A stretch of DNA of 64,000 nucleotides from contig JAPFBR010000003.1 of assembly GCA_035798135.1 (NCBI GenBank), positions 248,001 to 312,000 on the forward strand, written 5' to 3'. This document shows, piece by piece, positions 16,460-25,960 of this stretch. Made by a program: the position numbers and the translations under genes. The stretch is from Sediminicola sp035798135. Lineage in GTDB: Bacteria > Bacteroidota > Bacteroidia > Flavobacteriales > Flavobacteriaceae. A model generated the notes under the pieces. The model ran no database searches. It had not been told where the DNA came from and worked only from the letters and a program-made list of their open reading frames with translations. Position 1 is the first letter of the stretch. Every line of letters starts with the position of its first letter.

Positions 16460-16915
16460 ATGGGCACTAACAAGAACCAAGAAATTGTAAAAAACGTTTT
16501 CACCACCTTTCTTGAAGAAAACGGACATAGAAAAACTCCAGAACGTTATGCTATCCTTCAGGAAATCTATGATAGTCAAGAACATTTTGATATAGAATCG
16601 CTCTATATCAACATGAAAAACAAGAATTACAGGGTGAGTCGTGCCACTCTATACAACACCATAGAACTATTATTGGGTTGCAAGTTGGTACGCAAGCACC
16701 AATTTGGGAAAAATCAGGCACAATACGAAAAATCATATTTTGATAGACAGCACGACCATGTAATCCTAACCGATACCGGCGAAGTCATTGAGTTCTGCGA
16801 TCCTCGAATACAATCTATCAAAAAAACCATAGAAGAAGTTTTCAATATTAAGATCAGCAATCATTCCTTGTATTTCTACGGTGTTAAAAACAAGGAAGAA
16901 ATTTCAAACAATTAA
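16460..16915 (+). CDS. Fur-family transcriptional regulator
   Basis: 151 aa. A winged helix (~10-85; HRKTPERYAILQEIY, YRVSRATLYNTIELLL) is followed by a dimerisation domain with the regulatory metal motif QHDHVILTDTGEVIEFCDP. Only one Cys is visible and no CxxC pair, so the structural zinc site of classical Fur/PerR is missing. Whether it senses iron, zinc or peroxide cannot be decided. It is followed 14 nt later by purA, with which it is probably co-transcribed. Confidence 0.88.
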   Translation: MGTNKNQEIVKNVFTTFLEENGHRKTPERYAILQEIYDSQEHFDIESLYINMKNKNYRVSRATLYNTIELLLGCKLVRKHQFGKNQAQYEKSYFDRQHDHVILTDTGEVIEFCDPRIQSIKKTIEEVFNIKISNHSLYFYGVKNKEEISNN

Positions 16916-16929
16916 TCAATTTACAACTA

Positions 16930-18201
16930 ATGGCAGTAGATTTACTACTAGGACTACAGTGGGGAGACGAGGGCAAAGGAAAAATCGTTGATGTACTTAC
17001 AAAAGACTATGATATTATAGCACGTTTTCAAGGAGGGCCAAATGCAGGGCACACTTTGGAATTTGATGGTATAAAGCACGTTTTGCACACCATCCCATCT
17101 GGTATTTTTCATAAGAATGCCATCAATATTGTAGGGAACGGTGTGGTTATAGACCCCGTTATTTTTAAAAAAGAACTTGAGAATCTCAAGAAATTTAATA
17201 TCGATATCAAATCCAAGCTTTTTATTTCCAGAAAGGCACACCTGATTTTACCTACCCACCGTTTATTGGACGCAGCTTCTGAAACTGCCAAAGGAAAGGC
17301 CAAGATAGGATCTACCTTAAAAGGGATAGGCCCTACCTATATGGACAAGACGGGACGTAACGGAATGCGTGTGGGTGACCTGGAATTTAGCGATTGGAAA
17401 GAAAAATACAGGGCTCTTGCCAATAAGCATGAGGACATGATTGGTTTTTACAATGTTGACATCCAGTATGACCTTAAGGAATTGGAAAATGATTTTTGGA
17501 CAGCTGTTGAAGAATTGAAGGAGCTTACCTTTATAGATAGTGAGGAAACCATATTCCAAGCACAGAAAGACAACAAGAAAATATTGGCAGAAGGTGCGCA
17601 AGGTTCTTTATTGGATATTGATTTTGGAACCTATCCGTTTGTAACCTCCTCCAATACCACTGCTGCCGGTGCTTGTACCGGATTGGGTGTTGCCCCAAAT
17701 AAAATAGGGAAGGTCTTTGGAATTTTCAAGGCCTATACCACTAGAGTGGGCAGCGGTCCGTTCCCCACCGAACTTTTCGATGAGGACGGAGTTACCATGG
17801 GACGCGTTGGAAACGAATTTGGCGCTACAACTGGTAGACCCAGAAGATGTGGATGGTTGGACTTGGTGGCACTTAAGTATGCCGTTGAAATAAACGGGGT
17901 AACAGAACTCATCATGATGAAGGCCGATGTATTGAGTGGTTTTAAAACCTTGAAGGTGTGCACCGCATACAATTATCAAGGCAAAACCATTACCCATTTT
18001 CCTTATAACATTGAACCTGAAAATGTGACCCCTATCTATACAGAAATGAAAGGATGGGCCAAGGATTTGACAAAGATGAGCAAGGCGGAAGAACTTCCTG
18101 CTACTTTGAATGATTATATTAGTTTCTTGGAAAAGGAACTGGAAGTACCCATTTCCATCGTCTCAGTGGGACCAGATAGAACACAGACAATAATTAGATA
18201 A
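16930..18201 (+). CDS. purA: Adenylosuccinate synthetase
   Basis: 423 aa, full length. It catalyses IMP + Asp + GTP to adenylosuccinate in AMP synthesis. Seen: QWGDEGKGKIVD at the N-terminus (catalytic Asp and P-loop), QGGPNAGHT, GSTLKGIGPTYMDKTGRNGMRVGD (IMP loop), the GTP-contact GATTGRPRRCGW and the C-terminal VSVGPDRTQTI. It is cytoplasmic. It lies directly after the Fur-family gene and ends at a strong terminator. Confidence 0.97.
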   Translation: MAVDLLLGLQWGDEGKGKIVDVLTKDYDIIARFQGGPNAGHTLEFDGIKHVLHTIPSGIFHKNAINIVGNGVVIDPVIFKKELENLKKFNIDIKSKLFISRKAHLILPTHRLLDAASETAKGKAKIGSTLKGIGPTYMDKTGRNGMRVGDLEFSDWKEKYRALANKHEDMIGFYNVDIQYDLKELENDFWTAVEELKELTFIDSEETIFQAQKDNKKILAEGAQGSLLDIDFGTYPFVTSSNTTAAGACTGLGVAPNKIGKVFGIFKAYTTRVGSGPFPTELFDEDGVTMGRVGNEFGATTGRPRRCGWLDLVALKYAVEINGVTELIMMKADVLSGFKTLKVCTAYNYQGKTITHFPYNIEPENVTPIYTEMKGWAKDLTKMSKAEELPATLNDYISFLEKELEVPISIVSVGPDRTQTIIR

Positions 18202-18202
18202 G

Positions 18203-18230
18203 AAAAAAGCCACTTTAATGTGGCTTTTTT
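18203..18230 (+). terminator. Rho-independent terminator after purA
   Basis: AAAAAAGCCAC/GTGGCTTTTTT stem with a 6-nt loop and T-tract. Confidence 0.92.
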
Positions 18231-18287
18231 TAATTTAGGGTTTTACTAATTCTATCCTAATCTTTAATATTCTCGGGTAAAATATTC

Positions 18288-18295
18288 TATTTTTG
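18288..18295 (+). promoter_or_regulatory. -7 box TATTTTTG upstream of the OstA-like gene
   Basis: Exact TAnnTTTG, 16 nt before the TTG start at 18312 and downstream of the purA terminator. Confidence 0.55.
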
Positions 18296-18311
18296 ACCAA
18301 AATTTGAAGCA

Positions 18312-20360
18312 TTGCACAAACTATTAATAGTCATAGGTCTACTCTTTTTTGTGTCCATAGGAAGGTCACAGAACCAAACGCCTCAAAAGAAGCAGATCAA
18401 TATCGTTTATGGGGCAAACTTCACCAAGGATGAGGTCAAATACCCGGGAGCTTCCATTTTTAGTAAAGATGACAGACAGGTGCAATTTGAACACCAAGGA
18501 GCTATACTCTTTTGCGATGTGGCCATATTCTATCAGAAGGAAAATAAGCTTAAGGCCATAAATAATGTTCGCCTGCAACAAGGGGATTCCATCACCATGA
18601 CTAGCGGTAAAATAGATTACAATGGCAACTTGAAATTGGCCAAAGCATATGAAAATGTAGTCTTGACCAATACCGATATGACCCTTAAAACGGATACGCT
18701 TCGGTTCGATAGGGAAAAACAGGAGGCGTATTATCAAGATTTCGGAACAGTAGTGGACTCTGCCAATACCCTGACCAGTGAAGTGGGCAAATATTACATG
18801 GTGACCAAAAAGTACCAATTTTTGAAAAGCGTAAACATCCAAAATTCGGAGTACACCATAGATTCAAAGCAGCTGGATTACTACACCACGACTAAAAACG
18901 CCTATATGTACGGCCCTTCAACCATTACCGGTAAGGCCTATAAAATTTATTGTGAGCGAGGATATTACGATACTAGAATTGAAAGTGGCTATGGCATAAA
19001 GAACACCAGAATTGATTACAATAATAGAATTATTGAGGGCGATAGCGTCTTTTTTGATAAGAGAACAGAATTCGCTTCAGCTACCAACAATATTAAAATT
19101 ACCGACACGATCAATAAAGGGATATTAAGGGCTCATTATGCCGAAGTATATAAGGCCAAGGATTCCGTTTTTGCCACTAGACGTGCCGTATCAATCAGTG
19201 AGGTACAAAATGATTCCCTATATATGCACGGGGATACGTTGATGATCACAGGTAAACCTGACGAAAGAATCTTACGGGCATTTCGCAATGCCAAATTTTA
19301 CAAGACCGATTTAAGCGGTAAATCGGATTCCATCCATTTTGACCAAAAAACGGGAATTACACAATTGATAACAAAACCTGTGATATGGAATGGTGAAAAC
19401 CAAATGACCGGGGATAGCATTCATTTATTGTCAGACCTAAAAACCGAAAAACTAGATTCTTTAAAAGTGCTCAATAATGCCTTTGTAATATCCTTGGATT
19501 CCATTAGTAAGGAAGGTTACAATCAGGCCAAAGGCATTAATCTATATGGAAAGTTTGAGAATAACCAATTAAAGATCATCGACTTGGTCAAAAACACTGA
19601 AGTCATCTATTATATGTACAATGATGACCAAGAACTAATCGGCATCAACAAGACTACATGTAGTGCCATCAACATTGTACTTGAAAATAACGAAATATCA
19701 GACATTACATTTATAACCAATCCTGAAGGGGATATAAACCCCGAAAAAGAATTGCCAATCAATAGCCGTAAACTTAAGGGTTTTATTTGGCGAGGAGACG
19801 AACGGATACGAACCAAGGAGGATATTTTTGACGAAGACGACAATAACATTAAACTGGTAAAAATCAATGGTATTAATAATCCTATTGATACGGATGCACC
19901 ACCCGAAACAGAAGAACCTCCAAAGAGTAAAACAGCAAGCGATATAGCTAAAAAACCCGTAGTGACCGGGCAACAGGAAAAGGATAGTAAAATAGTCCAA
20001 AATAGAGATAAAGAAAAAGTAACGACTCAGAAGAAGATTGAAGAAAAAGATACGATCCCAGTGGCAGTGGATCAAAAGACGAAAGGGCTTTATGACGATG
20101 TCGCTAATGAGGACGGACTTTTCCCGGGATATTATTTGGTTGCCAATGTTTTTGAGTATACAGAAAATTATAAGAGATTCATGCGAATCCTTTCGGAAAG
20201 AGGTTTGGAACCAAAATGGTTTTTCCGTAAAATGAACCAATACAATTATGTGTATTTGGCTCGATATGACACCAAGCAAGAGGCCGTTAAGGCTCGTGAA
20301 ACCCAATTTTTTGGACAATATCCCGATGAGACATGGATCTTAAGGGTAGTTGCCCAGTAA
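18312..20360 (+). CDS. OstA/LptA-like periplasmic protein with C-terminal SPOR-like domain
   Basis: 682 aa. The only usable start is TTG at 18312: an in-frame TGA lies 16 nt upstream and the next Met is near residue 96. The TTG gives a good signal peptide ending ...IGRSQ. Residues ~25-480 contain beta-jellyroll OstA repeats (LQQGDSITMTSGKIDYNG; DTLRFDREKQEAYYQDFG; LRAHYAEVYKAKDSVFA; GDSIHLLSDLKTEKLDSL), as in proteins that bridge LPS to the outer membrane. A charged low-complexity linker (~525-595) precedes a ~75-residue SPOR-like segment starting GYYLVANVFEYTENYKRF. SPOR domains bind denuded peptidoglycan. A role in LPS transport is inferred from family; LptB is elsewhere in the window. Confidence 0.82.
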   Translation: MHKLLIVIGLLFFVSIGRSQNQTPQKKQINIVYGANFTKDEVKYPGASIFSKDDRQVQFEHQGAILFCDVAIFYQKENKLKAINNVRLQQGDSITMTSGKIDYNGNLKLAKAYENVVLTNTDMTLKTDTLRFDREKQEAYYQDFGTVVDSANTLTSEVGKYYMVTKKYQFLKSVNIQNSEYTIDSKQLDYYTTTKNAYMYGPSTITGKAYKIYCERGYYDTRIESGYGIKNTRIDYNNRIIEGDSVFFDKRTEFASATNNIKITDTINKGILRAHYAEVYKAKDSVFATRRAVSISEVQNDSLYMHGDTLMITGKPDERILRAFRNAKFYKTDLSGKSDSIHFDQKTGITQLITKPVIWNGENQMTGDSIHLLSDLKTEKLDSLKVLNNAFVISLDSISKEGYNQAKGINLYGKFENNQLKIIDLVKNTEVIYYMYNDDQELIGINKTTCSAINIVLENNEISDITFITNPEGDINPEKELPINSRKLKGFIWRGDERIRTKEDIFDEDDNNIKLVKINGINNPIDTDAPPETEEPPKSKTASDIAKKPVVTGQQEKDSKIVQNRDKEKVTTQKKIEEKDTIPVAVDQKTKGLYDDVANEDGLFPGYYLVANVFEYTENYKRFMRILSERGLEPKWFFRKMNQYNYVYLARYDTKQEAVKARETQFFGQYPDETWILRVVAQ

Positions 20361-20367
20361 GTAGGTT

Positions 20368-21546
20368 ATGAAAGAGGAATTTTTTACATATCAAGCACAG
20401 ACAACACCCCATCCTTTGGCATTGGAAATTTCCCATGCCAAAGGCAGTTATATTTATGATGTTGCGGGTAATGCCCATTTGGACTTCGTAGCAGGGGTTT
20501 CTGCATGTAGCCTTGGACATTGCCATCCCAAGGTAGTAGATGCAGTCAAAGCACAGGTTGAAAAATACATGCATGTAATGGTGTATGGGGAATACATCCT
20601 AAAACCAGCAGTGGAGTATACCAAATTATTGGCCTCCCACCTACCCTTTCCCTTGGAAACAACTTATTTGGTAAACTCTGGGACAGAGGCCATAGAAGGG
20701 GCTTTAAAATTGGCTAGAAGGGTAACGGGTAGATCACAGATCATTTCAGCCCATCACGCCTATCATGGCAATACTATGGGTAGCCTAAGTGTTATGGGGT
20801 ACGAGCCTCGTAAGAGTGTCTTTAGGCCCCTTATTCCAGATGTATCGTTTATAACCTTTAATAAAGAAGAGGATCTATTGAAGATCACCCATAAAACAGC
20901 AGCTGTTCTCTTGGAGACTATTCAAGGAGCTGCAGGTTTTTTACAACCTTCGGACGGATATCTAACCAAGGTGAGGCGTAGATGCGATGAAACTGGCACC
21001 CTGCTCATCCTGGACGAAATACAGCCCGGGTTCGGACGCACTGGCAAACTCTTTGCTTTCGAAAATTACAATTGTACACCAGATATCCTTGTCATTGGAA
21101 AAGGCATGGCAGGTGGACTCCCTGTAGGCGCCTTTGTGGCATCAAAAGAGATGATGGCCACCTTACAGGACCAACCCAAACTTGGCCATATCACCACCTT
21201 TGGTGGGAATCCCGTAATTGCAGCCGCAAGTCTTGCCACTCTGAAAGAAATTACGGAAACCAACCTGATTTCTGATACCCTGGAGAAGGAAGAACTCTTT
21301 AGAAAATTATTAAAACACAAACATATAAAAGCTATTAACGGCAAAGGTTTAATGCTTGCCGTTATGCTTGAGAATGAAGAAATCACCAACCATGTGGTAC
21401 TGACCTGTGCCAAAAAGGGATTGATTTTATTTTGGTTGCTTTTTGAGCCAAAAGCCCTGCGCATCTCACCTCCATTGACAATTTCAAAGGAAGAAATAGT
21501 GAAGGGATGCAACCTAATCCTCAATGTTTTAGACGATTATATATAA
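20368..21546 (+). CDS. Class III PLP-dependent aminotransferase
   Basis: 392 aa, full length for the acetylornithine/4-aminobutyrate aminotransferase fold. Seen: LVNSGTEAIEGALKLAR (phosphate-binding), HHAYHGNTMGSLSVMG, LILDEIQPGFGRTGKLFAFE (Asp contacting the PLP ring) and VIGKGMAGGLPVGAF with Schiff-base Lys at about 245. It is cytoplasmic. Close flavobacterial homologues are annotated only as aspartate aminotransferase family; no arginine-biosynthesis gene is nearby, so the amino donor stays open. It starts 7 nt after the OstA-like gene and is probably in its operon. Confidence 0.9.
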   Translation: MKEEFFTYQAQTTPHPLALEISHAKGSYIYDVAGNAHLDFVAGVSACSLGHCHPKVVDAVKAQVEKYMHVMVYGEYILKPAVEYTKLLASHLPFPLETTYLVNSGTEAIEGALKLARRVTGRSQIISAHHAYHGNTMGSLSVMGYEPRKSVFRPLIPDVSFITFNKEEDLLKITHKTAAVLLETIQGAAGFLQPSDGYLTKVRRRCDETGTLLILDEIQPGFGRTGKLFAFENYNCTPDILVIGKGMAGGLPVGAFVASKEMMATLQDQPKLGHITTFGGNPVIAAASLATLKEITETNLISDTLEKEELFRKLLKHKHIKAINGKGLMLAVMLENEEITNHVVLTCAKKGLILFWLLFEPKALRISPPLTISKEEIVKGCNLILNVLDDYI

Positions 21547-21646
21547 TAAATTGTTAACTAATTTGTTAATAATAAAGGCCCTATTTGTAAAAAAACAGGG
21601 CATCAATGCAGTAATTTTAGAAATATAGTTTAACCAAAAAGTTTTT

Positions 21647-23044
21647 ATGGCGTTAGATTCTAACGAAAGACCAGGCCAACCTATCACTAAGTTTGAATCC
21701 ATGTTAAAAACGGACGATGTCTATTTTTTTGATGCGGAGGATTTCGAGGATATCATTCACCACTATCTAAACAATGGTAAGGTGTCTCTGGGTAAGAAGG
21801 CCATAAAAATAGGCTTACAGCAACATCCGGACTCCATAGAATTAAAGTTGCTGGATGTGGAAGTGATGGTTTTCGAAAACAATTTGGAAGTTGCCGAAAA
21901 AATGTTGGACGAATTACAATTATTGGACAGCACCAATGAGGAAATCTATATTCAAAGAGCAAACATCTACTCTAAAAAAGACAACCACGAAGCAGCGGTG
22001 ATCTTGTTGCATAAAGCCCTTGAACTATCCGATGACAGTTTCGATATCCATTCCATTCTAGGGATGGAATACCTATTTATGGACAACTTTCAACTGGCAA
22101 AGGAAAACTTCATGATGTGTGTTTCCTTTGACCAAGAGGATTACTCCTCCCTTTACAATGTCATCTATTGTTTTGAGTTCATGGAAGACTATGACGGGGC
22201 CATATTTTATCTGAACGATTATTTGGAAAGAAATCCCTATTGCGAAGTTGCTTGGCATCAATTGGGCAAACAATATATAGCCAAAAAGATGTTGAGCGAG
22301 GCCTTGGCGTCTTTTGATTTTGCAATAATCTCGGACGATACCTTTATTGGTGCCTATTTCGAGAAGGGCAAGGTCTTGGAGAAATTGGGCCGGTATAACG
22401 AAGCCATTGAGAACTACGAAACTACAATCTCCATTGAAGACCCTACCTCCCATGCTTATTTAAGGATCGGTAAATGTCATGAAAAACTACATAATGACGA
22501 CTTGGCGAAACACTTTTTCTACCATACCGTACATGAAGACCCTTTATTGGATAAAGGTTGGTTGGCAATTACAGATTTTTATTACCGGAAAAAGGATTAC
22601 AAAAAGGCATTGTATTATATAAATAAGGCTATTAATATTGATGAGGAAAACTCAGTGTACTGGAAGAAGTGTGCCAAAATCAATAAGGCCTTAAAAAATT
22701 ACGATGAGGCCGATTTTGCATATAAACAAGCCGTAGATCTTGGGAATTTCGAAATGGAAACATGGCTTTCATGGACAGAAGTGGTCTTGCATTGTGATGA
22801 TGCTGAATCTGCATTCCAAATATTACAGCAAGGCTTGGAATTCTATCCGGAAGAGGCCAAGCTCTGGTATGCAATCACGGGGGTGCACCTCCTACTAAAA
22901 AACACCGCAAAGGCAAAATCCTCTTTTTCAAAAGCCATTAAGTTAGACGTTGAAAAACTATCTACTTTTGAAGCTAAATTTCCACAATTCTACCAATTGG
23001 ATTGGGTACAAGATATTATATCCGAAATAAAAAGGGCTTCTTAA
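21647..23044 (+). CDS. Tetratricopeptide-repeat protein
   Basis: 465 aa with no signal peptide. From residue ~35 on it is a solenoid of about 11-12 TPR units; typical helices are SEALASFDFAIISDD, NEAIENYETTISIEDPTSHAYLRIGKCHEKL, KKALYYINKAINIDEENSVYWKKCAKIN and NTAKAKSSFSKAIKLD. TPRs scaffold protein complexes. No catalytic domain is visible and the partner is unknown. The N-terminal ~30 residues are polar. It lies between the aminotransferase and the DUF368 genes, each separated by short spacers. Confidence 0.88.
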   Translation: MALDSNERPGQPITKFESMLKTDDVYFFDAEDFEDIIHHYLNNGKVSLGKKAIKIGLQQHPDSIELKLLDVEVMVFENNLEVAEKMLDELQLLDSTNEEIYIQRANIYSKKDNHEAAVILLHKALELSDDSFDIHSILGMEYLFMDNFQLAKENFMMCVSFDQEDYSSLYNVIYCFEFMEDYDGAIFYLNDYLERNPYCEVAWHQLGKQYIAKKMLSEALASFDFAIISDDTFIGAYFEKGKVLEKLGRYNEAIENYETTISIEDPTSHAYLRIGKCHEKLHNDDLAKHFFYHTVHEDPLLDKGWLAITDFYYRKKDYKKALYYINKAINIDEENSVYWKKCAKINKALKNYDEADFAYKQAVDLGNFEMETWLSWTEVVLHCDDAESAFQILQQGLEFYPEEAKLWYAITGVHLLLKNTAKAKSSFSKAIKLDVEKLSTFEAKFPQFYQLDWVQDIISEIKRAS

Positions 23045-23053
23045 TAAAAAAGT

Positions 23054-23061
23054 TACTTTTG
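23054..23061 (+). promoter_or_regulatory. -7 box TACTTTTG before first DUF368 gene
   Basis: Exact TAnnTTTG starting 10 nt after the TPR stop and 14 nt before the ATG at 23076. Confidence 0.5.
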
Positions 23062-23075
23062 CTTTTTTATTCTTT

Positions 23076-23999
23076 ATGCAAAGTCGAAATTTTTTACAGT
23101 ATTTTATTATTACTCTTAAAGGAATGGCCATGGGTGCGGCAGATGTTGTACCTGGTGTTTCCGGTGGCACTATAGCTTTCATTTCTGGAATATATGAGGA
23201 ACTTATCACCTCGATAAACAACATCAACTTTTCGCTTTTCAGAACCCTTCGAAAAGAAGGGATAAAAGCATTTTGGATCCAGCTCAACGGCAATTTTTTG
23301 GTCGCGCTTTTTCTGGGTATTGCCATTAGTGTCTTTTCTTTGGCAAAGCTGATTAGTTGGTTATTGATCAATCAACCTATATTATTGTGGTCTTTCTTTT
23401 TTGGATTAGTCATTGCCAGTGTGTTTTTCGTCGGGAAGGCCATAGAAAAATGGAATTTGGCCACCATTATTTTCTTTATCATTGGTGCCATATCAGCCTA
23501 TTTTATTACGACCCTCCCACCATCAGAACATACAGATAGCCTCCCTTTTTTGTTTTTTTCAGGAGCCTTGGCCGTATGCGCCATGATATTACCTGGAATA
23601 TCAGGTGCATTTATCTTGGTGCTTTTAGGATCTTATAAAACTATCTTGGATGCCGTTCACGAACGGGATCTAACCATTGTTGCAACAGTAGGTATTGGAG
23701 CCATTATTGGGCTTTTGAGCTTTGCCAAGATCCTAAAGTGGATGTTCAGCAACTATAAAAATATTACTTTATCCCTCTTGACCGGATTTATTTTAGGTTC
23801 TTTAAACAAAATATGGCCATGGAAAGAAGTATTGGAAACCAAAACCTATGGAGACAAAATAATTGCTGTAAAGGAAGCAAACATATCCCCTTTTTCCTTT
23901 GATGGAAACCCTCAATTATTATATGCAATATTACTGGGACTCTTTGGTTTTTCAGTTATTTTTATGCTGGAAAAATTAGCTAATAAAAAGGAAAAATAA
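23076..23999 (+). CDS. DUF368 membrane protein, undecaprenyl-phosphate flippase-like (copy 1)
   Basis: 307 aa with about eight membrane segments. It carries the DUF368 signature MGAADVVPGVSGGTIAFISGIYE near residue 15 and the inverted-repeat counterpart MILPGISGAFILVLLGSY near residue 170. DUF368 proteins (PopT type) are reported to recycle the lipid carrier undecaprenyl phosphate across the inner membrane for wall and LPS synthesis. It is the first gene of a DUF368-DUF368-aroE run, with its own -7 box. Confidence 0.88.
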   Translation: MQSRNFLQYFIITLKGMAMGAADVVPGVSGGTIAFISGIYEELITSINNINFSLFRTLRKEGIKAFWIQLNGNFLVALFLGIAISVFSLAKLISWLLINQPILLWSFFFGLVIASVFFVGKAIEKWNLATIIFFIIGAISAYFITTLPPSEHTDSLPFLFFSGALAVCAMILPGISGAFILVLLGSYKTILDAVHERDLTIVATVGIGAIIGLLSFAKILKWMFSNYKNITLSLLTGFILGSLNKIWPWKEVLETKTYGDKIIAVKEANISPFSFDGNPQLLYAILLGLFGFSVIFMLEKLANKKEK

Positions 24000-24006
24000 A
24001 ACATAC

Positions 24007-25026
24007 ATGCGCGCTGAAAGGACATTTATGGATAAGATATTTCTGATCATAAAGGGTCTTTTTATGGGTGCGGCAAATAAAGTGCCTGGAGTGTCAGGAG
24101 GAATCGTGGCATTTGTTGGCGGTTTCTATGAGGAATTTATCTATTCCTTGCAGAAGGTGAATCTTAAGGCCTTTAGGTTACTTGGCAAAGGTAGATTTAA
24201 AAGTTTTTACCGCTATGTAAACGGACAGTTTTTGTCCTTGCTGATCTTTGGTATGTTGATCAGCTATTTCAGTATTTCCAAGATCCTGGATTACTTTTTG
24301 GAAAAAAAGGAACTCTATGTTTGGGCGGCATTTTTTGGAATGATCATAGGTTCCATTTACTATATTTCCAAAGACTTTGGGCATTGGAACAAAAAGACGA
24401 TCCTCTCTGGAATATTGGGTTTGCTCCTTGGGATTTCCATTAGTTTTCTGAATCCTGCAAAGGAAAATGATAATCTCATTTTTATTTTTTTCTGTGGCAT
24501 CATCAGTGTTTCCGGAATGACCCTCCCTGGTTTGTCCGGCTCGTTTATACTTATCCTTTTGGGAAATTATGTACTATTGTTGGTCGATTCTGTAAATGCC
24601 CTTTATGATACTTTTGCGGACATTATGGAAGGTGATTTTAGTTTTATATATAATTCCAGAAGGTTGAATACCTTAAAAATATTAGTTGTCTTTACCCTTG
24701 GGTCCGCCACGGGTTTGGTCACCTTGTCCCATATTCTGAGTTATGTGCTTAAGCATTACAAAAATATCACCACTGCGGTCATCATAGGTTTTATAACCGG
24801 GTCCTTAGGGGTGGTATGGCCTTGGAAGAACACGATATTAAAAACAGATGCTTTGGGCAATGTCCTCATAGATTCCAATGGAAATGAAGTTATTGTCAAT
24901 TATGAGCGCTTTATTCCGGATATGGGAAATCTAGAATCATGGTGGGCCATTTTTTATATGGTTCTTGGAGCAGGTGTTTTATTAGGATTGGAACAGTATG
25001 GAAAATACAGAAGATATAAAAAATAG
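24007..25026 (+). CDS. DUF368 membrane protein, undecaprenyl-phosphate flippase-like (copy 2)
   Basis: 339 aa, a paralogue of the preceding gene with matching motifs MGAANKVPGVSGGIVAFVGGFYEE and MTLPGLSGSFILILLGNY. It has Asn-Lys where copy 1 has Asp-Val in the first motif. It is longer through a C-terminal loop rich in Asn/Asp (~275-300). The start at 24007 matches the spacing from start to motif in copy 1; an internal ATG at 24028 is an alternative. It starts 7 nt after copy 1 and its 3' end overlaps aroE by 29 nt, so all three are probably one operon. Confidence 0.88.
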   Translation: MRAERTFMDKIFLIIKGLFMGAANKVPGVSGGIVAFVGGFYEEFIYSLQKVNLKAFRLLGKGRFKSFYRYVNGQFLSLLIFGMLISYFSISKILDYFLEKKELYVWAAFFGMIIGSIYYISKDFGHWNKKTILSGILGLLLGISISFLNPAKENDNLIFIFFCGIISVSGMTLPGLSGSFILILLGNYVLLLVDSVNALYDTFADIMEGDFSFIYNSRRLNTLKILVVFTLGSATGLVTLSHILSYVLKHYKNITTAVIIGFITGSLGVVWPWKNTILKTDALGNVLIDSNGNEVIVNYERFIPDMGNLESWWAIFYMVLGAGVLLGLEQYGKYRRYKK

Positions 25027-25753
25027 ATATGGGTTGGTAGGAAAGAACATTTCCTACTCTTTCTCCAAGGGATATTTTACCCAAAAATTTTCAAGTTTGA
25101 ATCTTGTGGACCACTCCTATGAAAATTTTGACCTACAACATATCTCCGAATTCGAAGCTCTTATCAAAAACAATAAAGGCCTCAAAGGGCTGAATGTAAC
25201 CATCCCCTATAAGGAGGCCATTATACCTTATCTTGACAAGGTAGACCACAAAGCGTCAAAAATTGGTGCTGTAAATACCATCAAGTTTACGGAAGAAGGC
25301 CTTATCGGCTTTAATACGGATGTTTTTGGCTTTCAAGATTCCATAGCGCCCCACTTAAAAAAATACCACAACAAAGCTCTTATACTAGGTAGTGGGGGAG
25401 CATCCAAAGCAGTGGCTTTTGTATTTGACGAATTGGGCATACCCTATTCTTTTGTATCCCGAAATCCGGGGCCAAAACAATTGAGCTATAAAGATCTCAA
25501 CCAATCGATTATAGAGGAACATACAGTCCTAGTAAATTGCACCCCTTTGGGTACATCTCCCAATATTACGGCTAAGCCCGTACTCCCTTATGATTATCTA
25601 AATAATGGGCATTTGCTTTTCGACCTTATTTACAATCCTGAAAAAACGGCGTTCCTAGAGGAAGGGGAAGCACGTGGCGCCAGTATTCTCAATGGGCATA
25701 AGATGTTGGCCATACAGGCCGAAAAAGCCTGGGAAATCTGGAATGAAAAATAA
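24998..25753 (+). CDS. aroE: Shikimate dehydrogenase
   Basis: 251 aa. It reduces 3-dehydroshikimate with NADPH in the aromatic amino acid pathway. Seen: YGLVGKNISYSFSKGYF (shikimate-binding SxS), LKGLNVTIPYKEAI (catalytic Lys), GAVNTI, GFNTDVFGFQ (Asp), the nucleotide loop LILGSGGASKAVAFVF and NCTPLGTSP. The 29-nt overlap with the upstream DUF368 gene suggests translational coupling; no later in-frame Met would retain the N-terminal strand. Bacteroidota AroE proteins are typically this short. Confidence 0.95.
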   Translation: MENTEDIKNRYGLVGKNISYSFSKGYFTQKFSSLNLVDHSYENFDLQHISEFEALIKNNKGLKGLNVTIPYKEAIIPYLDKVDHKASKIGAVNTIKFTEEGLIGFNTDVFGFQDSIAPHLKKYHNKALILGSGGASKAVAFVFDELGIPYSFVSRNPGPKQLSYKDLNQSIIEEHTVLVNCTPLGTSPNITAKPVLPYDYLNNGHLLFDLIYNPEKTAFLEEGEARGASILNGHKMLAIQAEKAWEIWNEK

Positions 25754-25887
25754 GATAAAGGACCTTAGTCATTATAATTTATTGAATATCGCTTTACAAA
25801 AAAGATTATTTTGGCGATCTTAGTAATATATTGAATCCCTCTCCCCTCTTAAATACAGGATTAACATCACCTTAAAAGAAGATTGAT

Positions 25888-25895
25888 TAACTTTG
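25888..25895 (+). promoter_or_regulatory. -7 box TAACTTTG, long leader before DUF349 gene
   Basis: Exact TAnnTTTG in the 207-nt gap. It leaves a leader of about 60 nt before the ATG at 25961. The rest of the gap holds no ORF or clear hairpin. Confidence 0.4.
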
Positions 25896-25960
25896 CCATA
25901 AACGCGGTTGTCACTAACTTATAATAGTACAATTTCGCATAACCGATAAACATTCTAAAA

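Noticed and set aside
21580..21605. Hairpin-like GCCCT...AGGGC after the aminotransferase
   Set aside because: A 5-bp stem with a 14-nt loop and no T-tract; not reported as a terminator.
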